Source of the DNA: Isoetes taiwanensis
Taxonomy: Eukaryota; Streptophyta; Lycopodiopsida; Isoetales; Isoetaceae
DNA: 64,000 nucleotides
Assembly: GCA_021234155.1 (NCBI GenBank)
Contig: JAJEKV010000097.1
Span: 2,709,477 to 2,773,476, forward strand
Reading direction: 5' to 3'
Position 1 is the stretch's first letter. Each line of letters starts with the position of its first letter. The position numbers and the translations under genes are program-made. The notes below the pieces were generated by a model, which worked only from the letters and a program-made list of their open reading frames with translations, did no database searches and was not told the DNA's origin. This document shows positions 12,881-23,963 of the stretch, one piece after another.

Positions 12881-15800
12881 TTGTACTATAAGAGGTTGTA
12901 CTACGAGGGATTTTGCAAAGTCAATAGGTTGCAAAGACTTTATTAACCTATTACTGTTTCTTTCAGTGAGAAATTATACCATGTGAAATCCAAATAACAT
13001 AACCTCCAAACACTAAACCTGAGAGTAACCTCTAAAATCTTAAACCCTTAAACCTAAACCAATGCTAGTAGTCAATAGTTACTCTGACCGTAAATCTTAA
13101 GCCCCTTAACCTAAAACCCATGTATCAAGGGACATTACAGACCTTGGGAACCGTAGGTATGTACCTCTAAGGATACTTAGTTCCAACCAATCAACATATA
13201 TTGAACATGTAGATGGTCAAATTCTTGGTCAACAACTATAGCCAACTTGGATCAACCTCTCAAGTCAATCTCGCTAAGAACAATCTTCTTTACGCAAGGA
13301 TGTTTGTTGAATGCCCTTACAAAAAGTAGGCTACTAAAATAGCATACAGAAAGTATGTGTACAAAATGGAATAAAATAAAATGCATAGATAGTTTGAAAT
13401 GTTAGAGCCAAAGATAGTTGTCGAGGAAACTTTAACTTGCATCCTTCCTTTTTTACATCAAGCATCCCAAGATTACACTATGGCAATAAAAATCGGGCAG
13501 GAAGTTAAAGCCCAAGTACGAATTGGTAATTTTGCATTGGTAATTTTGCATTTGCTTCCAAAGAAGGTCTATCATGCCAACTATTAGTGTTCTAAAGGTG
13601 ATGAAAGAGCTTGTCTATCCTTTAATCAAGAGTTTGTTAGGAATGTTCTATAATGTGAGGGGAGAGCTTATGAATTGGCAATAATTATAATGGTAGTTAA
13701 ATGGCAGCTTCTTAACTCCTAATGTGGAATCTAGCTCTAAATAGAATGGAGTGTGTAGAGTTTAGGATACTAATGCATTAAGACGGTGGTAGTTTATCTA
13801 TTTATTAGACTTTGGCTTTGTCGACGTGTGTAAATGTAATGGATAGTTAACACGAATGTACTTGAGGCGAGGTTAAATAGATATGTGAAGATGTTGTAAA
13901 TGTTTACACGTTTATAAATATGGTCAAAGATCCAAGATCCAAGTAAACGGTGGGCACAATATTAGACTATACTTGGGCTAATGGTCTTGCAAGATTTAAT
14001 AGCCAAATCTTTTTACCATGCTTAAAAACGTCTAAAGTTGAGTGTCAAAAATTAAGTTAGAAGAAGTCATCCTTCAGAGCTAGTAGATTGGTTCAAAGCA
14101 TTGTGTCGCATAGTTAAAAACCTCATTGAATGAATTGTTGCATAAAATAAGAACCAATAGAAACATGCACAACCACTTTCCGTCACAATATATTTATGAA
14201 ATGGGCATGTAAACACCTTGTCTCCAATGTAAACACCTTGTCTCCAGTGGAAAAACCATTTGAAAGACAAATACAAAAATTGGCATTTAAAAGACAAATA
14301 GCAGACATCATAATGTGCACTCCAGATCCACAAAGCTAGAGATGTCCATGACATTGATTGTCAATTTCAATTATATGGCATTCATATCTCTAAGCATCAG
14401 CATGTGCTACATGCCCATTCACTCAAAAAATATTTGAAGGTCCAAGAAACGAGCTCCACGATATGAAGCAAGACGGTTCAGCAAAAACTAGAATAGAAAC
14501 ACGAACACATTCTCATTTGGAAATCGAAGCCCTAAGTCGACAAAAATTGCAAACTTGACACGCTTCACACACTAAGATGGAAACAAAATAAAAGATGTAC
14601 TTGGCGTTTGGAAAAGTCTTGTGAAATGATTACGCTCAGTTAAGAAAAAGTTCATCTAAGCTTGAAATTTCACTGGCAACCCCTTGCAGATACATCAACT
14701 CCAACCCATTGCAGATACATCAACTCCAGATACAACCTTTGATCAACACCATAGCACTTGCAAGCATAAGTTAGAAGAACACATTCAGTAGCTATTTCTG
14801 AAGCACCATGAGCATTTAAAATGTACCTCCCTTTATGAATGAGATATATGTGCTAAGGAAATACAATTGATTATCTACCAGGATACAAAAAATCCCACTT
14901 TAGAATCTACTCAAGCGCATCATGAATGCCAAACTTTCTTTGCCTCCATTTCTAGTGGGAACAACAGTCAAATAAACAATAAGCGATTGGGCCCACTTCT
15001 AATGATACACGCACATTGCACATTATATATAGAATGCGCATACTCATCTAGAACATTATCAATTGTGAATCTAATTTTCCTTCACCTATAGATTGTAGCA
15101 GATCTTCGCATTGCAAGCAAATCCTACAATAGTCCAAATAAAATGCACAGGATGCCTTGAGATGTTGCTGATGTCTTGCTATAATGGAACAATAGCTCAA
15201 AGAAAATCCTGCACAGGTCATCCACATGTTATTGGAGTATAAAGCAGGGTTTTTGAAATGAAAAATGACAGAGAGCCCTTACATTATGAGAACTTTATCT
15301 TATATACATAAAATGGCAATACATTCCGGAACTAGTTATGCCATTCTGGAACAAAAACACCTTTGGATGTTGCGCCTCACCCTAGTTTATCCAACATGGA
15401 AGGACTCAGTTGAAGACAAAGCACTAGGTTACATTTAAAATAAACCTAGCAAACCAAATGTAAACAACTCCCTTGATAATGTTCATACCTTTGATATAAT
15501 GCCTGACTCTGCATTATATAGCAAAATAGAGGGAAGTTTCAGACATAATCCGACGGAAGCATCACTAGAAGAAATCTGGGCGTGGGTGTCAGACTGCAAT
15601 CTTCATAGCTTTAGTGATAGCTCGCATAATAAAGCAAGTCTGGAAATGGCCAATTTAACAACTTTCAAGTTACACACATGTTAGATCAAAAGCAAGCTTT
15701 CTTACCAAGTGCACCCTGATGTAAATCGGAAATTTGCCTTCTAAATGCATAAAATCTGGTTACGGACAAACAAAGAACATGGAGTCAATTAAAATCCAGA

Positions 15801-16198
15801 GCAAGATCTTAAACTATAGAAACTAAAGGCTGAACTTGATGAATACCATAGAACAGAATAACTAAGCAAATGATAATGATCCAATCGTACAAATAAAATC
15901 TCAAAACTATGAAGAAATGGCAGATGCCGTAGCTTGCAACATAGGCACGATGAAATATACCCTTACCAGAGCTAGTTGTAACAGCTCTTGAAGGACCAAC
16001 AAGCCATATTCCCAGGGACATATTTGTCTGCCATGTTCCTTGAGAAGAGCATGTGCTTGGTGTAATGCGGGTTGTTTTAAGATGATGTTATGATATCTAG
16101 AAAGCAAAGCATTCAACTGGCCGTAACAAAATTTGTTGCAGCTGTAAAAAACCAACTTCAAGAGCGCATACCTGGTGGTTTGCCTCATTCATGCTAAG
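12881..16198. other. Intergenic stretch
   Basis: No supportable gene. Minor direct repeats of 18-30 bases occur near 14217-14250 and 14685-14735. A C/T/A-rich patch at 13005-13110 loosely resembles degenerate CCCTAAA repeats. Frames at 15499 (+) and 15907 (-) lack known domains. Confidence 0.35.
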
Positions 16199-16690
16199 CA
16201 TTTGAAAAATGTATGCCAAGCAACATTTGTGGACCGTCCAATGATCTTTCCAATACATGTTCTTGCACAGACAATAGAGCTTTCATTTAGGAGTTATGGC
16301 CATATTTTTACTCAACTGTAAAACTGTAGCAAGCAAAGACATTAGATCATTTGGCACTGTTTTAACCCATTTATGCTAAGAATTTGGAAAATGGACGCCT
16401 AGCATCAATTGTGGATCTTCCAGTGACCTTTCCGCCGGATGTTCCTGTGCAGAAAATAGAGCTTTCATCTAGGAGTTATGGCCCTATTTCTGCCCGACTG
16501 TAAAACTGTGGCAGCAAGGACATTGCCTGATTTGGCACTGTTTTGGCCCATGTCTGCTAGGAATTTGGAAAATGGACGCCTAGCGTCAATTGTGGACCTT
16601 CCAGTGACCTTTCCAATGGATTTTCTTGTGCATAAAACAGAGCTTCAATTTGGGAGTTATGGCCATGTTTCTAGTTGAGAAGTTACGGAA
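16199..16690. repeat. 181-bp tandem repeat, about 2.7 copies
   Basis: Units begin near 16199, 16381 and 16562 (spacing 182 and 181). Each contains AATTTGGAAAATGGACGCC, a 'ttccagtgacctttcc' stretch and 'aggagttatggcc'. The copies have diverged by several substitutions. It is non-coding, probably an internal repeat of a decayed transposon. Confidence 0.9.
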
Positions 16691-17099
16691 AGAGTCAAGC
16701 AAGCTCCAGCTAGAGATGGATACATAATTTAGAAAATGTACCTGTAGATTAGATACGGTATCTGTATCTGACCTGCTTATTGATGAAACAAATAGTACAT
16801 GATTGCCCTGTTCTGCATGTAACCATGTGCATTTGGCCTTCAAATTACCATCCATTGAACATGAAGAATTTTGCCTGCGGAAAGGTTAAACACCGAGAGT
16901 TCTTGTCTCTCTTTTCGACATACTCGTGTCAAGCCAGCTCCATCCCCAATGGTTCTTGTCTCCGGTGAGTGGATGATATAATCTTTAAAGGATCTGTTAG
17001 CCGGCCTCCACTGCAAAATGCAAATGGCAGCATTTAAGATCAGACAGATAAAGAGGCTAGATTTTTTGAAAAGAATGTTAGGAAGATTGAAAGAAAACG

Positions 17100-17895
17100 T
17101 GATTAGCAAGATTATATATCCTCACATGGGTCTTTGACGCAAGATACAGGAATGGACGAGAAGGATGAAAGAGCACGCAAACAACACGTCCATGATGTTT
17201 CCGAAATGGGTTCTCTGTTTGCTGCTCTGAAAGTTGATGAATAAGAGCAGCTCTCGTATTACTTACGTAGATGCATACCGTAAAGGACATCAAGATAACA
17301 GAAAATTGGTTCCCTGACAAACAAAAAAGCTCTAACTAACAATGAAATTGAAAAACCATGAACTTTGTAAAAGAAGGATATCATCGTTGCCTTGAAGAAG
17401 ATAAGTAGTCTCCTTTATGATGCCGGAACAGCAAGACTCCACAATCTGCGAACCACGGGCTCAAAAGATAGCATCAAGCGGAACAATCACATAAAAATAC
17501 GCGGCAAAAACACACCGAGCAGGTTATCTTCAATCCACGGAAATTGCATCTTTGTTTCCAAGCGGCCAAAAGGTGGTTCATCTGTTTAGCAAGTTACGTA
17601 AGTGCGGATCGTATTTATCATACTAGAATACGATGATTTCGGAAGTTTCTTGCTTTTGTTACGTCAAAAAGACCGTCCAAATGAGCAGTCTCACCATTTA
17701 CTTCTGTGTTAATTATAATCACTTCTTTCTCCCTGTTCACAGAATTATGCTAGACATTATCAAGGAATGATGTGTTGAGCCCTCATAATTCAATAAAATA
17801 AGTCCATAACTTACACAGCAACAGCTATCAATGGCAGCTCACCAACGGGATTCCAGGCGATGCTACGAATGCGGCCACTCAAATTCCATACTCTG
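17100..17895 (-). pseudogene. BOP1/ERB1 WD40 fragment (ribosome biogenesis)
   Basis: Three minus-strand pieces match the WD40 part of BOP1/ERB1, a nucleolar factor needed for 60S ribosomal subunit assembly. These are VWNLSGRIRSIAWNPVG at about 17830-17895, HHKGDYLSS near 17390-17425, and NTRAALIHQLSEQQTENPF then HHGRVVCVLFHPSRPF and THVRIYNL at about 17105-17262. They lie in the order expected for the protein with intron-like gaps. A GTAAGT donor follows the first piece. The BOP1 N-terminal domain and the rest of the propeller are absent and there are stops between pieces, so this is a gene fragment. The family assignment is from remembered BOP1 sequence features. Confidence 0.6.
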
Positions 17896-18107
17896 CGTCA
17901 TCGACCCGTCTGAACTTAAGTTGTTTTAGAAAGAAGCTCGAAATTAGAGCTCAGATTTTAGTCTATTTGAAAGAATGATCGTAATGAGAGCTCAGATATT
18001 AGTCTATTTGTGCACAGATTATATGAATATTGGAGCAGTTACAGGAAAAAGAACTAAAAACAAGAAGAGATAGAGCTATGATTTTGTTTGCACCTCTGAT
18101 TCCCATT

Positions 18108-18695
18108 TCATTGCTTCGTTCGTGGCGAAGACGATGTCCTTCCCGTTTGGAGAGACTGATCAACTGTCCATTTGTACCATCTCATCAGGAAAACCCTCAA
18201 AATAACTGCTATACCTGGCTTGTTGAAATAATTAAAATTTGCAACTGGGTGATCTTGATCCAAGGTGCTCAACAAATCTGTATTCATATATCCGGCACTA
18301 GGGGTGCTAAGATATGGAGCCATGGGGCCTGTGCTTCTGTGTATACCAGGAAACCCAACAATATTATTTGTTGTGGGTATGGAAGGAAAGCCTCCCAGCA
18401 TAACATGATCGTTTAATCTCATATTTGGATTTGGCACTGGGATTTGATCCATGGGTATGGAAGCATGCAACAGAGATGGCCTGTCTGGGACTTCCGTTTG
18501 ACCAAGAAGGGCCTGCAAATGAGTTGGATCCAGGCTCAACTCATTTGCACTGGGAAGTTTGTAACATAGAAATGTCTGCTTCTGGAAATCTGCATGAAAT
18601 TTGCCCTTTTGTGTTGGATCTGGATGGATGGCTACCGATCCCTTTGTTCTCCGGCAGACCTGGCGAAGAAGGGATCGAATGGATTGAGGCTCCAA
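18108..18695 (-). CDS. Unidentified 195-codon frame, Pro/Met-rich
   Basis: A 195-codon open frame on the minus strand starts MEPQSIRSLLRQV. It has a low-complexity middle rich in Pro, Met, Asn and Ser (for example IPVPNPNMRLND and GFPSIPTTNN). No domain, signal peptide or membrane segment is recognised. It lies just upstream of the BOP1 fragment in the same orientation, so it may be another captured or decayed exon. It could also be chance. The C-terminal third may be intronic, since an open frame does not prove an exon. Confidence 0.25.
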   Translation of the reverse strand: MEPQSIRSLLRQVCRRTKGSVAIHPDPTQKGKFHADFQKQTFLCYKLPSANELSLDPTHLQALLGQTEVPDRPSLLHASIPMDQIPVPNPNMRLNDHVMLGGFPSIPTTNNIVGFPGIHRSTGPMAPYLSTPSAGYMNTDLLSTLDQDHPVANFNYFNKPGIAVILRVFLMRWYKWTVDQSLQTGRTSSSPRTKQ

Positions 18696-18719
18696 ATTCG
18701 ATCTTTTGTTTCTAGACTA

Positions 18720-19411
18720 TTCTCATGCTAACGGATTAAAATTACATTTTGCCATATGCCAACACTATTAAAGTCATTTGCCACAATTTTTTTTTATTTT
18801 TTATTATTTAATTTAAGCAAAGCAATCTTACTATGCCACCTAACAATATGTTATTAATTATGCATAATTGCTGCCAGTGCCACCTCATCACATTGAATTA
18901 AATACATTCAAAATAATAAATGCCCTTTTTAAAAAACATTAAATATGAAATGCCCTTTTTTTTTTTTTTTTTGTTGAAGGAAAATGCCTTAATTTCAAGG
19001 ATGGACGGTCGGATAAAATGCCCCAATTGAATCCCTAGATCTAGCGGGCCCACATCAAAAGCCCCAAATAAAAGGGGCTACTTGGGGTTGATTGAAGTGT
19101 CACCGTTTAGACCGTCCATCTCAGAGATGGACGGTCGAGATCAAGCTTTACCAGCAACTTCCTTGCACCTTCCTCAACCTTAAAATCAAGGGCCACGATT
19201 TCTCACGTGCCCGATCGACGGCCCAGGGATGGGGTGCATGACCCATGCATGCACCATGCATGCCCCCCCATCAAATCCAAGGGCCATTGTCGCGACACCT
19301 CAAAAAATCGACGGCCAGGATGAATCTCTACAAACTTTCACCCCCCCATAGGACCCATAATATAATTGTATATATATAATAGATATATATATATATATAT
19401 CACTTATCACT
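18720..19411. other. Non-coding repeat debris with a 27-bp palindrome
   Basis: No gene is visible. GACCGTCCATCTC (19110-19122) and its reverse complement (19124-19136) are separated by one base and form a 13-bp perfect stem. The surrounding sequence shares ACGGTC and 'gaggtggca' type motifs with 5.5-5.8 kb and with the neighbouring repeat family. Confidence 0.6.
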
Positions 19412-21880
19412 AATATATATACAGGTATTAGATGTGTGTTTTGTCATCCCATGCCCATGTTCATAGAGATTCATCCCAGCCGTCCAATCACGAAATGAAA
19501 GGCCAAGATAATGCCACCTCACTGAGGTGCATGGATGGCCATGATGGGCATGCATGGGCATGCATGGGGGCATGCACCACATCCCCGAACCGTTGGATCG
19601 AAAGGGGAGAATCAATCCTAGCCCTTGATTTTTGTGAAGAAGGTGCAAGGAAGGTGCCAAAAAAAAAAAAGGTTGGTGCAGCAGATCTCAACCGTTAGAT
19701 TAAAAGGTGAGCATAAATCCTAGCCATTAACTTTTTAATATTAAATTGATTTTTTTCTTTTAAAGGAGGTGAGGTGGCACCCTCATTAATAAAAAGGCAC
19801 CCTCATTAATAAAAAAAGGTAGTGAGGTGGCAAAGTATTTATGAATGGACTTTCTAGGAAGCTTCCTTCTGTTTAATCGTCTTCGAAGGCCCGTAGCTTG
19901 CAGTAGAGGGGTCGGATGAAGGTGGGGCCTACGCCGTTGGATTCCTCTCGTCGAGACCTTTCTAAGGAGTGGCGCTTTGGCACTATTTTATCGCATTTGG
20001 AGCCAGCGTGATCGATGTGTGATTTTGTCATCCCATGGGTCATGTTTATAGAGATTGATCCTAGCCGTCAAATGACAAAATCAAGGGTTGTTATAATTCC
20101 ACCTCATGTGATGCATGGATGGGCACGATGTGCACATGCATACATATGCACATACATGCATGGGCCATGCACCATGCACATGGGCCGTTAGATGGGGGAA
20201 GGTGAAATCTGGATCGTTCAAACTATAAGAGAGGAAGGTGACAAGAAGTTCCTATGCATGTGGTTAGGTGCCATACATGTGCATGCAAGCATTTATTGTA
20301 ATCATGAGGTGTTAGTTGAGGTGGCATGTGCATTTATTTTCCACCATATCTTATCTATATATTTAATATAATATATAGATTTTGAGGTGGCATTGTAATT
20401 AATTTATGCATTTTTTGCCTTTTAATATAGAATATAAAAATCTTAATGTGAAACGTGGCAAGCCATATCTTGCTTTCTTTTCAAGTTTTCTTTCAAACTT
20501 TAACCATGAGGACGAGCTTGATGTAACTACATGGCAACATTTTTTGCCTTTTATTATAGAAAAACCTTAATGTGGAACGTGGCAAAGCTATATTTTGCTT
20601 TCTTTCGATCTTTAACCATGAGGACGAGCTTGATGTCATATGAACTACGTGGCAACCTATTTGGTTTTCCTTCCAACACCTTTTTTTTTTTTCTAAACTA
20701 AGGGCACCTAGAATCTTTGGAAAATTATTCCTCTCCTTCTCTATTTAAGTTCTAGCTTCCAGACTCCATGAGCGTCCCGCTAAAACTCTCAAAGACTAGG
20801 GGAATCTTCATAGAGTCTAAGCGAATCTAAGGAACCTTGGGAGAATCTTTGGGAACATAGGGGAATCTTATGAGAATCCTGGAGTATTCTTAAGAAACCT
20901 TAGGGAATCTAAGGGGATATAGGGGAATCTTAAGGGAATCTAGGGTTTCTTAAACAAATTCATGTGAATCCTCAGAGAATAATGTGGAATCTTTGTAGGA
21001 TCTTAGGAAATCAAGAGAAACTTTGTAGAATTTTAGGGAATCTCTGAGAAATGCACGAGGGGATCTAGGGATGTTTTAGAATATTGGACAGTCTTAATAG
21101 AATGTTGGCAAAACTTGGGTTATACTTTCTAATGTGCGTACATTCGACTTCATACACTCCCTCATGGTACAAATACTTGTATATATATATGAGGTGGAAT
21201 TATAACAACCCTTGATTTTGTCATTTGACGGCTAGGATCAATCTCTATAAACATGACCCATGGGATGACAAAATCACACATCGATCACGCTGGCTCCAAA
21301 TGCGATAAAATAGTGCCAAAGCGCCACTCCTTAGAAAGGTCTCGACGAGAGGAATCCAACGGCGTAGGCCCCACCTTCATCCGACCCCTCTACTGCAAGC
21401 TACGGGCCTTCGAAGACGATTAAACAGAAGGAAGCTTCCTAGAAAGTCCATTCATAAATACTTTGCCACCTACCTTTTTTATTAATGAGGGTGCCTTTTT
21501 ATTAATGAGGGTGCCACCTCACCTCCTTTAAAAGAAAAAAATCAATTTAATATTAAAAAGTTAATGGCTAAGATTTATGCTCACCTTTAATCTAACGGTT
21601 GAGATCCTGCACCAACTTGTTTTTTTTTTGGCACCTTCCTTGCACCTTCTTCACAAAAATCAAGGGCTAGGATTTATTCTCCCCTTTTGATCCAACGGTT
21701 TGGGGATGTGGTGCATGCCCCCATGCATGCCCATGCATGTCCATCATGGCCATCCATGCACCTCAATGAGGTGGCATTATCCTGGCCTTTCATTTTGTGA
21801 TTGGACTATTTGGGATGAATCTCTATGAACATGGGCATGGGATGACAAACACACACATCTAATACGTGTATATATATAAT
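19412..21880. mobile_element. Foldback-like inverted repeat of a (TA)n-ended repeat family
   Basis: Positions 19412-20107 reappear in reverse complement at 21189-about 21880, giving two arms of roughly 690 bp with high identity. They share the GATGTGTG..TTTGTCATCCCATG start, the CATGCATGGG-rich part and the GGTGGGGCCTACGCCGTTGG part. The 1.08-kb loop holds a diverged partial copy of the same family (from 20012), an AATCT-rich array (20760-21110) and a family terminus (CCTCATGGTACAAATACTTG). No transposase frame is seen, so the structure is non-autonomous. Confidence 0.8.
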
Positions 21881-22045
<165 letters not shown>

Positions 22046-22049
22046 GGCT

Positions 22050-22690
22050 ACGGCTAGCACTTATTTTAATTTGGCATTGGCTGATCTTAGGCTTTCCCTA
22101 TTGATCTATACACTGGATTCTTTTTTTTTTGACATCTGCATTTGTGTGGCGGACTGGGCATGTGGGGGCATGCTGACCTTCAACTTGGTGGACTATTGTA
22201 GTGGACACAGGAATTACCCCTAACATATGACTTTTCTGCAAAAGACGAAAATGTGGCATTTTAATTGACCTTGGAATCTTTTTCTTTTGGCTACTAGGTT
22301 TTTTTTACACTGCACTGTGTTGTGGCTGGGCATGTGGGTGCATGCTGACCTTCAACTTGGTAGATTGTCTTGAGGTATTAGTGGACATTGGAATTACCCC
22401 TAACATATGATGTTGCTGTTGTAAGCATGTAATGGCAATTTTGACCTTGGAAGTTTTATCTTATGGCTAGTACCTATTTTAATTTGGCATTGGCTGGTCT
22501 TATGTTTTCCCTAGTGATCTAAATACTGGGTCCTTTTTGACATAGCACTGTGTGGCGGCTGTGCATATGTGTGCATGCTGGCCTTCAACTTGGCAGAGTG
22601 TCTTGATGCATTGATGGACAATGGAATTACCCATACCATTTGATGTTTCTGCTGTACGCATGTAATGGCGTGTTAATTGACCTTGGAATA
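22050..22690 (+). repeat. Diverged tandem subrepeats in the element leader
   Basis: Three diverged units of about 165-240 bases each carry a GGGCATGTGGG-type motif, 'catgctgaccttcaacttgg' and 'ggaattacccctaacatatga'. Two also share 'attttaatttggcattggctg'. The same units recur in the downstream 3.7-kb repeat. Their position at the 5' end suggests a promoter or RNA-structure role, which is inference. Confidence 0.7.
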
Positions 22691-23372
22691 ATAATTATCA
22701 TATGGTTATTGCAGCTCTGTCATGTTTATGAGTATGAGCATGTATGTTTGGTGTTGCTGGGTTGAGGACCCTTAGGTTGCCTATATTCTAAAGCTTAGAT
22801 TGGCTGATCACATTCTCTATTACCACTGGTGTGGGTGTTGTTGAAGTTGCAAGTTGTTAAGTATTATACTTGACCATTTGAGTTTGTGCATGGAATTTCT
22901 ATCCTTATTATTGATCGTCTTATAGGTTAATGTTTCTACATTGTAGAGCATGGTATTGGTAGCGCGCATGGTGCTAAGGGCTCATGACATCTAATGATAT
23001 CTGATTGTATACGCATGATTTTGATCTATGGTTATATCTTTGGCGTGGAATTGGATGTCAGGAACATTATATGCAGGCTAGGCAGTGATAAATGTCTACT
23101 GATCATTAGCATACGTGCTTCCAATGGATGGGTTTTGGATGACTAAAAGACAAGACAAGGGATATATGTTTTGGGTTCTCAATTTAACCATTATAACATT
23201 TGAAATTATGTAATGGCGGAATTGCCAGGGATATGTTTTATTTTTTTTCAACAGGCACTATTTTCCACGGCGGATTTGCTTCAACAGATTGACATGGACG
23301 AGTATTGACCTAAACGAAACCCTAGCAGGCAGCCGGAACTCTGGTTGAGCGATCACTCCTGGTTTGTTGATA

Positions 23373-23465
23373 ATGCTGGATGGTGAAACCGTTGATCTAT
23401 TTGCTGACGTGAGCACGCTCTTGGAGCAACTTGATGCACACGAACCCTTTGTTAGATGTATCCAG
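23373..23465 (+). CDS. Candidate first coding exon of the retroelement
   Basis: An ATG opens 31 codons (MLDGETVDLFADV...ending RCIQ) that finish exactly at a consensus-like CAG|GTAACT donor. The exon ends in phase 0. A matching acceptor is not clear. A polypyrimidine run at 23605-23638 precedes several AGs, of which only one (AAG|GCG, near 23654) keeps the exon-2 frame. The same exon is intact in the downstream repeat. It could instead be a short upstream frame. Confidence 0.35.
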
Positions 23466-23645
23466 GTAACTACTGCTAGCTACTTGCTTCTTATGAACGA
23501 TTTCTTGTAATCATGAGATAACCAGGGATTTAGGATAAGCAATATGATTAATGCTAATACAGGACCAGGGCACTATATAAGATGGCTATGGGTGCTGGGC
23601 ATTCCGCATTTCCTTTGTTCCTTTGTTCTTTTGTTCTTGAGAGAC

Positions 23646-23963
23646 ATGAGTAAGGCGGGTAGGCCTGAAGGCGCCCAAAATAAGGGCTGCACTAGATCCA
23701 AGTTGATTGAACTGCTTAGAAGAAATGGTCTTGAGCATGGCAACACACAGCCCTCAAAGGCACAGCTGCTGGAAATGTGCAAGCAACATGGGCTAGATCC
23801 CAACAAAGACAGGAACGACCCTGGTATTTTGAGATTTATACCTGGGCAGGGGAATGCCAACAAATCTGCAAGGGTCTTGGGGGCATCTACTAGCATTACT
23901 GAAATTGTTCCCAACTCTGATGAAGATGAAGATACTGAATGTGATGACATCCAGCCAAATCAG
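23646..23963 (+). CDS. Retroelement exon 2: SAP-like DNA-binding N-terminus
   Basis: From ATG at 23646 (MSKAGRPEGAQNKG) the frame runs 106 codons to CAG at 23963, where GTCCTT could act as a weak donor in phase 0. Residues about 18-52 (KLIELLRRNGLEHG and KAQLLEMCKQHGLDPN) form two helices around a turn with the Leu/Gly spacing of SAP-type modules. Those modules bind DNA or chromatin. An acidic tail (SDEDEDTECDD) follows. If the splice is used, it joins in frame to 25895. Without splicing the frame stops at 24023 after 20 further codons. The start is chosen at the Met just before the conserved-looking basic stretch; an upstream in-frame ATG at 23544 is possible. Confidence 0.5.

Noticed and set aside
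13005-13110. Telomere-like CCCTAAA-ish patch
   Set aside because: No consecutive CCCTAAA units; too degenerate to call an interstitial telomere repeat.
23240-23560. Possible hammerhead ribozyme in the retroelement repeat (ACGAAACCC near 23318)
   Set aside because: Hammerheads occur in some Penelope-like repeats, but no CTGANGA core with a proper stem II was found beside this motif. A descriptor search of 22043-25783 would settle it.
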